A stretch of 11,003 bases of DNA from an uncultured Porphyromonadaceae bacterium (GTDB taxonomy: Bacteria > Bacteroidota > Bacteroidia > Bacteroidales > Muribaculaceae): contig CAJJOX010000060.1 of the NCBI GenBank assembly GCA_905193485.1, positions 1-11,003 of the forward strand. The letters are read 5' to 3'. Made by a program: the position numbers and the translations under genes. This document shows, in pieces, positions 6,691 to 11,003 of the stretch. The notes under the pieces were generated by a model. It did not search any database. It was given only the letters and a program-made list of their open reading frames with translations, and was not told the origin of the DNA. How positions within the stretch are numbered: the stretch's first letter is position 1; each line of letters opens with the position of its first letter.

Positions 6691-7182
6691 TCAAAGATTC
6701 TTATTCAGGAATTCCTTGAATTCAGTTTCATCCATGTTGCCCACTGACGAAACAGGCGCCTTTCCTGTCGACGAAGGATAAATGATCACAATCGCAGGGA
6801 TCGACGAAATTTTATATTCATCAGCCAGATTTTTACATACATCCACATCGGCCGAAGCGAAATTTGCCTTAGCCTGATATTCGGCGGCAACCTTGTGGAA
6901 CACCGGACCGAACTTCTGGCACGGGCCACACCATGTGGCATTGAAATCAATGACCAAAGGATTCGTCATATCGGCGGGACGGATATAGTCATCAGCCTCA
7001 AGCTCAACAACTGCATCTTCGACTGACGGCTCAGCCGCCGGCGTTGCGTCCTGCTCGATCCGGTCAGTCTGCTCGGTCTGGTCAGTGCTCTCCAATTCTT
7101 CTTTACCGGAATCAGTCTTGCCGCTGCAGCTCGCCAGAGCCACTGCTGCGAACAACGACATAACAATTGCTATTTTTTTCAT
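6691..7182 (-). CDS. thioredoxin-fold lipoprotein
   Basis: 163 residues from ATG at complement 7180-7182. A longer in-frame ORF reaching 7275 overlaps the end of mdh, and only the inner start gives a proper signal sequence. MKKIAIVMSLFAAVALASC is a lipoprotein signal with Cys19 as the predicted lipidated residue, so the protein is envelope-anchored. Residues 20-65 are a low-complexity acidic/Thr/Gln linker. The thioredoxin domain follows, with DFNATWCGPCQKFGP (79-93; redox CGPC at 85-88) and the cis-Pro in SSIPA (Pro129). The WCGPC motif is that of true thioredoxins; attached to the envelope it more likely reduces or maintains periplasmic disulphides, or acts in oxidative defence, but the partner is unknown. 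It begins 22 nt after the mdh stop on the same strand, so it is probably the second gene of an mdh operon. Confidence 0.9.
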   Translation of the reverse strand: MKKIAIVMSLFAAVALASCSGKTDSGKEELESTDQTEQTDRIEQDATPAAEPSVEDAVVELEADDYIRPADMTNPLVIDFNATWCGPCQKFGPVFHKVAAEYQAKANFASADVDVCKNLADEYKISSIPAIVIIYPSSTGKAPVSSVGNMDETEFKEFLNKNL

Positions 7183-7204
7183 TTTTTCAATATAATTTAG
7201 TGTG

Positions 7205-8134
7205 TTAACATGAAAGTGCGGAATTGGTCTTGCGCACAGCAGCCGCGCTTGCTGCAAACAATGCCTTCTCTGCATCGGTCAATTCAAACTCGACGATCTT
7301 CTCAATGCCGTTTTTGCCAAGTATACAGGGCACCCCTATGCAAATGTCTTTTTCGCCATATTCACCGTCAAGCAGAGCCGAACAGCTGATCAGTTTCTTA
7401 CTGTCGTGAAGCACAGCGCTCACTACCTGAGCGGCAGCAGCTCCCGGAGCCATCCATGCCGACGTCCCCAGAAGTCGGGTCAGCGTAGCACCGCCGACCA
7501 TTGTGTCTGCGGCAACTTTCTGAAGCTGCTCCTCGCCTAAAAAGGATGTAGCCGGCACACCGCGGTAAGCGGCATAGCGCACCAACGGAATCATTGTGGT
7601 GTCACCGTGACCGCCTATAACGATTCCCTCCACTTCCGTAGCGTTCGCTCCGAGAGCAAGACTCAGGAAGTATCTGAACCGGGCGCTGTCCAATGCTCCG
7701 CCCATTCCGATGACGCGATGCTTTGGCAGTCCGCTTATCTTATGTATAAGGTAAGTCATCGTATCCATTGGATTCGAAACACAAAGGATCACGGCATCCG
7801 GCGAATATTTCAGGACGCTTTCAGTGACCGATCTGACTATGCCGGCGTTAACTCCGATAAGTTCTTCGCGTGTCATGCCGGGCTTACGGGGTATACCCGA
7901 TGTTATCACCACCATATCGCTTCCGGCTGTCTTTTCATAGTCGTTGGTCACGCCCACAAGACGGCTGTTAAGGTTCAGGATATTGGCGGTCTGCATGATA
8001 TCCATGGCTTTGCCTTCGGCAAGACCTTCTTTGATGTCGATCAGCACAACTTCATCGGCAATCGATTGCGTCACCAAAACATTTGCACAAGTGGCACCTA
8101 CATTACCGGCACCCACAACAGTTACTTTTGACAT
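7205..8134 (-). CDS. mdh: malate dehydrogenase (LDH-like type)
   Basis: 309 residues, the normal size for LDH-like bacterial malate dehydrogenase. It catalyses NAD-linked interconversion of malate and oxaloacetate in the cytosol; in Bacteroidales it normally runs oxaloacetate to malate in the fumarate/succinate branch of fermentation. Visible features: Rossmann GAGNVG (8-13) and Asp33, which favours NAD over NADP; the mobile-loop motif GIPRKPGM (80-87), whose Arg83 is the dicarboxylate-selecting residue of MDH rather than the Gln of LDH; VSNPMD (119-124); ALDSARFR (147-154); and the catalytic-His motif GGHGDTTMIP (174-183, His176). The start is ATG at complement 8132-8134 and fits the family N-terminus MSKVTVVGAG. 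The thioredoxin lipoprotein gene follows after 22 nt. All catalytic residues are present. Confidence 0.96.
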   Translation of the reverse strand: MSKVTVVGAGNVGATCANVLVTQSIADEVVLIDIKEGLAEGKAMDIMQTANILNLNSRLVGVTNDYEKTAGSDMVVITSGIPRKPGMTREELIGVNAGIVRSVTESVLKYSPDAVILCVSNPMDTMTYLIHKISGLPKHRVIGMGGALDSARFRYFLSLALGANATEVEGIVIGGHGDTTMIPLVRYAAYRGVPATSFLGEEQLQKVAADTMVGGATLTRLLGTSAWMAPGAAAAQVVSAVLHDSKKLISCSALLDGEYGEKDICIGVPCILGKNGIEKIVEFELTDAEKALFAASAAAVRKTNSALSC

Positions 8135-8439
8135 ATTCTTTATTTTTATAGGTTATTGCTTTTGAGGGTAATCCTTTTTTTGTTATTGCCCCGTTGGGGT
8201 TATCATTCATCTGCTTCAGGCCGGCCGGTGACCGCGTTTCAGGAAAACCGGATCTCAATCCGGGCATCCACGCCGAGATCATTGAACGTCTTCGCCGACC
8301 GATACAAAATTAATGTTTTTTTCCGTAATAAAATATCCGCTTGATCCTTTTCACATTAATTCATACATTATCGCATGATTCCGGTCGTTTTTTCATTACC
8401 TTCGCATTGAAAAAAACGACGATATCCATTCTTCACACC
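8135..8439. other. divergent intergenic spacer mdh / binding lipoprotein
   Basis: About 305 nt without a supportable gene. On the minus strand TAATTTTG (complement of 8305-8312) is a perfect -7 element for mdh but lacks a TTG at the right distance. If used, it gives a leader of about 165 nt. That stretch contains a GC-rich core with small inverted repeats: CCGGAT/ATCCGG around 8249-8264, CCCC/GGGG around 8189-8199, and GATCTC pairing with GAGATC. It also has two direct copies of GTTATTGC (8152-8159, 8182-8189). On the plus strand a -7-like TACCTTCG (8397-8404) precedes the lipoprotein gene. I looked for a cobalamin riboswitch and did not find its conserved boxes. Confidence 0.35.
8384..8420 (+). 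promoter_or_regulatory. inverted repeat around a putative promoter
   Basis: GTCGTTTTTT (8384-8393) and AAAAAACGAC (8411-8420) are perfect 10-bp inverted arms with a 17-nt spacer. The spacer holds TACCTTCG (8397-8404), one mismatch from TAnnTTTG. The arms would bracket the -7 region and start site of the lipoprotein gene, whose ATG is at 8440. No TTG is found at the -33 position, so promoter assignment is tentative. Confidence 0.4.
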
Positions 8440-9555
8440 ATGACCACACGCAAGACACTCCCGACAACTTTATTCCTGATATTATTATCAATTATCCCTT
8501 CATGCCGGCACCACAGCGCAGGGCGGATCTCGGGAGGCGACACCATCACCACACAAGCCGGATTGCTTACCCTCGTCGACAAAGACGGATACACAATAGC
8601 CGACATAAAAAATCCTTGGGCCGACGATTCTTCGGCAATACTCCAACGATATATCCTTGCCCCGCGCGACTACAGCGGCCAACTGCCGGAAGGTACCGTA
8701 GTGCGCGTGCCTCTGCGCACGTCATTGGTCTATAGCGGAGTGTATGCCGGTGCCATCGACGAGCTCGGTGCCACGCAAGCCATCACAGGCGTAGCCGACG
8801 GAAAATACTTCACCACGCCCTCGGTGGTCGAAGGGCTCGTGGCGGGACGCATCACCGACGTCGGCAACTCGATGTCGCCATCCATCGAGCGGGTTGTCAG
8901 CCTCAACCCGGAAGCCATCATCCTATCTCCCTATCAAGGTATGCAGGCCGGTGCTATCGAAAAACTCGGCATTCCCGTCATTCAGTTCGTCGACTACATG
9001 GAAGCCACTCCGCTCGGACGCGCGGAATGGATCAGGCTACTCGGCATTCTCTACGGGAACCGCACAGGCGCCGACTCCACATTCAAGGCCGTCACGGAAA
9101 CTTACGACTCACTACGCAGGAGCATCGCCTGCTACGATTCACGTCCCATAGTCATCACCGAACAACCGCTGGCCGGTGGCTCATGGGATGTTCCGGCCGG
9201 CGGAAGCTACATGGCCAGAATGCTCGCCGATGCCGGAGCATGCTATCCTTGGAACGACACTGAAGGCTCCGGCTCTCTGAAACTCGATGCGGCCGCCGTG
9301 CTCGACCGCGGCGTCGACGCCGACTTCTGGCTTATACGCAATTTCGGGCCTATGACCCTTCAGTCGCTTGGCGCCGGCAATCCACTCTCTTCACACTTTA
9401 AAGCATTCAAAAGCGGCGGCGTATACGTTTGCGACACATCCATATCGCCTCTGTTCGATGAATTTCCATTTCATCCCGAACGCCTGCTCGCCGACTACAT
9501 CGCCATATTTCATCCCACAGTCGGTTTGACGCTCCGCTATTACCACCGTCTTTGA
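8440..9555 (+). CDS. ABC-type substrate-binding lipoprotein (iron/cobalamin/corrinoid class, FepB/BtuF-like)
   Basis: 371 residues from ATG 8440. Longer in-frame starts exist upstream (to 8341), but this one gives a clean signal, MTTRKTLPTTLFLILLSIIPSC, with Cys22 as the lipidated residue. The rest fits the two-lobed periplasmic-binding family of iron, haem and vitamin B12 importers: a strand-turn SLVYSGVYAGAIDELGA (95-111), GVADGKYF, VGNSMSPSIERVVSLNPEAII, then IPVIQFVDYMEATPLGRAEWIRLLG (partly the interlobe helix), and a C-terminal FPFHPERLLADYIAIFHP. Such proteins deliver ligand to a permease/ATPase pair (BtuCD or FecCD type), but none is encoded beside it here, so partners must be elsewhere. 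Substrate cannot be read from sequence. No cobalamin riboswitch is visible upstream. The fold assignment is strong, the ligand open. Confidence 0.87.
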   Translation: MTTRKTLPTTLFLILLSIIPSCRHHSAGRISGGDTITTQAGLLTLVDKDGYTIADIKNPWADDSSAILQRYILAPRDYSGQLPEGTVVRVPLRTSLVYSGVYAGAIDELGATQAITGVADGKYFTTPSVVEGLVAGRITDVGNSMSPSIERVVSLNPEAIILSPYQGMQAGAIEKLGIPVIQFVDYMEATPLGRAEWIRLLGILYGNRTGADSTFKAVTETYDSLRRSIACYDSRPIVITEQPLAGGSWDVPAGGSYMARMLADAGACYPWNDTEGSGSLKLDAAAVLDRGVDADFWLIRNFGPMTLQSLGAGNPLSSHFKAFKSGGVYVCDTSISPLFDEFPFHPERLLADYIAIFHPTVGLTLRYYHRL

Positions 9556-9556
9556 C

Positions 9557-9634
9557 ATGCGGATGCCGCACGCACAGTAAAAAGCATGTGCCGCATCCCA
9601 GAAGGACACGGCACACACAATGCCATCGGATGGC
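9557..9634. terminator. hairpin-rich convergent spacer, possible terminator
   Basis: Several mutually exclusive inverted repeats lie between the convergent lipoprotein and glnN genes: TGCGG/CCGCA (9558-9562/9566-9570), TGTGCCG/CGGCACA (9587-9593/9609-9615) and GCCAT/ATGGC (9622-9626/9630-9634). None is followed by a clear T-tract, so termination here is plausible but not well supported. Confidence 0.4.
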
Positions 9635-9641
9635 GATATTA

Positions 9642-11003
9642 TCAACGTATAAACAGCAATTCACGATACTTGGGCAAAGGCCACATCTCATTGTCGACCA
9701 TCAGCTCAAGTTTATCTATATGATATCGGATAGTATCCATCTGCGGGACAACGTTGTCATGATATGCAATGGCCTTTTCCCGTTCAGATCCGATACGGTT
9801 GGCCGCGCGGCGTGCGTCAACCATCTTCTCAACCTCGGTCTTTATGATGCGGGTATGTTCTGAGATCGCCTCTATGGTCGACATATCCGCCTCTACCATC
9901 AAACGGCTTTTTTCGGGCGGGAATACTGACTGGATCTTGCCGACGTTGTCAAGCAATATCGACTGATAGCGCACGGCCACAGGCAATATATGGTTAAGCG
10001 CCAGATCGCCGAGCACTCGGGCCTCGATCTGCACTTTCTTGGTGTACATCTCCCATTTCACCTCATTGCGGGCGGCCAGTTCGACCTCGGTCATCACACC
10101 GGTCGAACGGAACATATCAATCGACGACTGACGCAGATAAGCGTCGAAAATCGCAGGCACCGACGTTTCGCAATCAAGTCCACGGCGCTCGGCCTCGGCT
10201 TTCCATTCGTCGGAATAACCATTGCCGTCAAAATGTATCGGGCGCGACAGCTCGATGAGGCTTCTGATCTCTTCGAGCAAAGCATGACGGAGTGTTTCAC
10301 CCCGTGCAATGCGCTCGTCGATCTTGGATTTGAACTCGATAAGCTGCTGAGCCACACACGCATTGAGCGCGATCATGGCTGATGCGCAGTTGGCCGACGA
10401 ACCGACAGCACGGAATTCGAAACGGTTGCCTGTGAATGCGAAAGGCGAAGTGCGGTTGCGGTCGGTGTTATCGAGCATGATTTCGGGGATTTGCGACACA
10501 TTGAGCCGCAAACCCTCTTTGCTCGACAGATCGGTCAGTTCTTCGTTGCTTGAAGTGGCGATACGCTCAAGGATATCCGCCAGCTGCGAACCCGTGAATA
10601 TAGATATGATGGCTGGAGGAGCTTCGTTGGCGCCAAGACGATGGGCGTTTGTGGCCGACGCGATGGAAGCCTTAAGCAAGCCGTTGTGACGGTAAACGGC
10701 GGCCATCACGTTTACCACGAATGTAATGAACTGAAGATTATCCTTTGATGTCTTGCCGGGGGAGAAGAGAAGCACTCCGTGATCAGTGCCCAGACTCCAA
10801 TTGTTATGCTTGCCGGAACCGTTGATGCCGGCGAAAGGTTTCTCATGCAGAAGCACACGGAAATGATGGCGGCGCGACACTTCGCCAATGAGCGACATCA
10901 ACAGGAGGTTATGGTCGTTGGCAAGATTGGTTTCTTCAAATATCGGAGCAAGCTCAAATTGATTGGGAGCCACCTCGTTGTGGCGTGTTTTGGCAGGAAC
11001 GCC
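9642..11003 (-). CDS. glnN: glutamine synthetase type III (partial, N-terminus outside window)
   Basis: 453 C-terminal residues are visible; the frame is open to the right edge, and type III enzymes are about 730 residues, so roughly 280 are missing. The first visible residues are the GSIII-specific GVPAKTRHNEVAPNQFE, followed by EKPFAGINGSGKHNNWSLGTD (partly the glutamate/ATP site) and a C-terminal EMWPLPKYRELLFIR. The GTG near 10973 is an internal Val, not a start. The enzyme makes glutamine from glutamate, ammonia and ATP and is the main glutamine synthetase of Bacteroidales, where it forms dodecamers of larger subunits than type I. No GlnB-type regulator or ammonium transporter is in the window. 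The gene converges on the binding-lipoprotein gene. No broken motifs seen in the visible part. Confidence 0.96.
   Translation of the reverse strand, partial: GVPAKTRHNEVAPNQFELAPIFEETNLANDHNLLLMSLIGEVSRRHHFRVLLHEKPFAGINGSGKHNNWSLGTDHGVLLFSPGKTSKDNLQFITFVVNVMAAVYRHNGLLKASIASATNAHRLGANEAPPAIISIFTGSQLADILERIATSSNEELTDLSSKEGLRLNVSQIPEIMLDNTDRNRTSPFAFTGNRFEFRAVGSSANCASAMIALNACVAQQLIEFKSKIDERIARGETLRHALLEEIRSLIELSRPIHFDGNGYSDEWKAEAERRGLDCETSVPAIFDAYLRQSSIDMFRSTGVMTEVELAARNEVKWEMYTKKVQIEARVLGDLALNHILPVAVRYQSILLDNVGKIQSVFPPEKSRLMVEADMSTIEAISEHTRIIKTEVEKMVDARRAANRIGSEREKAIAYHDNVVPQMDTIRYHIDKLELMVDNEMWPLPKYRELLFIR

Noticed and set aside
7183..7275. Extension of the thioredoxin lipoprotein into the mdh 3' end
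   Set aside because: It would destroy the lipoprotein signal sequence and overlap mdh; the inner ATG gives a standard lipobox.
8135..8439. Cobalamin riboswitch before the BtuF/FepB-like gene
   Set aside because: The conserved core and B12-box sequences were not found by eye on either strand; a covariance-model scan (e.g. Rfam cobalamin) would settle it.
10963..10973. GTG at complement 10971-10973 as the start of the glutamine synthetase
   Set aside because: The frame continues upstream with the GSIII motif GVPAKTRHNE to the window edge, so the GTG is an internal valine.

Overview
The window looks like chromosomal DNA of an anaerobic gut-type Bacteroidota, most likely order Bacteroidales and perhaps family Muribaculaceae (the family is inference). 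The evidence is a type III glutamine synthetase, a Bacteroidetes-type second PurF-like protein with an N-terminal propeptide, an LDH-like malate dehydrogenase, lipoproteins with short lipoboxes, and promoters of the Bacteroidetes form TTG-N20-TAnnTTTG. Two such promoters match perfectly, upstream of argR and of the PurF-like gene. There is no tRNA, rRNA, insertion sequence or CRISPR array.

Layout from left to right. Positions 1-1496 (+) hold the 3' end of a SpoIID/LytB-domain protein and, 30 nt later, an AmpG/MurT-type transporter: a peptidoglycan turnover pair. A convergent two-gene unit (3065-1503, -) holds an ArgR-family regulator and an ArgC-family protein. Then come galK (4379-3237, -) with a strong terminator, a divergent spacer, and the PurF-like amidotransferase (4700-6592, +). 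A perfect 12-bp-stem hairpin separates this from the convergent mdh-thioredoxin lipoprotein pair (8134-6691, -). A divergent spacer precedes an orphan metal/cobalamin-type binding lipoprotein (8440-9555, +). The window ends inside glnN, type III glutamine synthetase (11003-9642, -, N-terminus off the edge).

Most of this is housekeeping metabolism: nitrogen assimilation (GlnN), amide-nitrogen transfer (PurF-like), central carbon (Mdh, GalK) and envelope turnover. The unusual part is the argR-argC unit. The ArgC homologue has an intact 315-codon frame and keeps the family's C-terminal fold motif. It has lost the glycine-rich NADP loop, the PGC nucleophile (Ala at the Cys position), the SGxSGAG loop and the catalytic histidine region. 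Its partner ArgR keeps the DNA-binding SRD helix but has GADT where the family has GDDT, the arginine-binding aspartate pair. Together they suggest an arginine regulator/enzyme pair repurposed into something that no longer makes arginine and may no longer sense it in the classical way. That interpretation is inference; the residue losses are read directly from the sequence.
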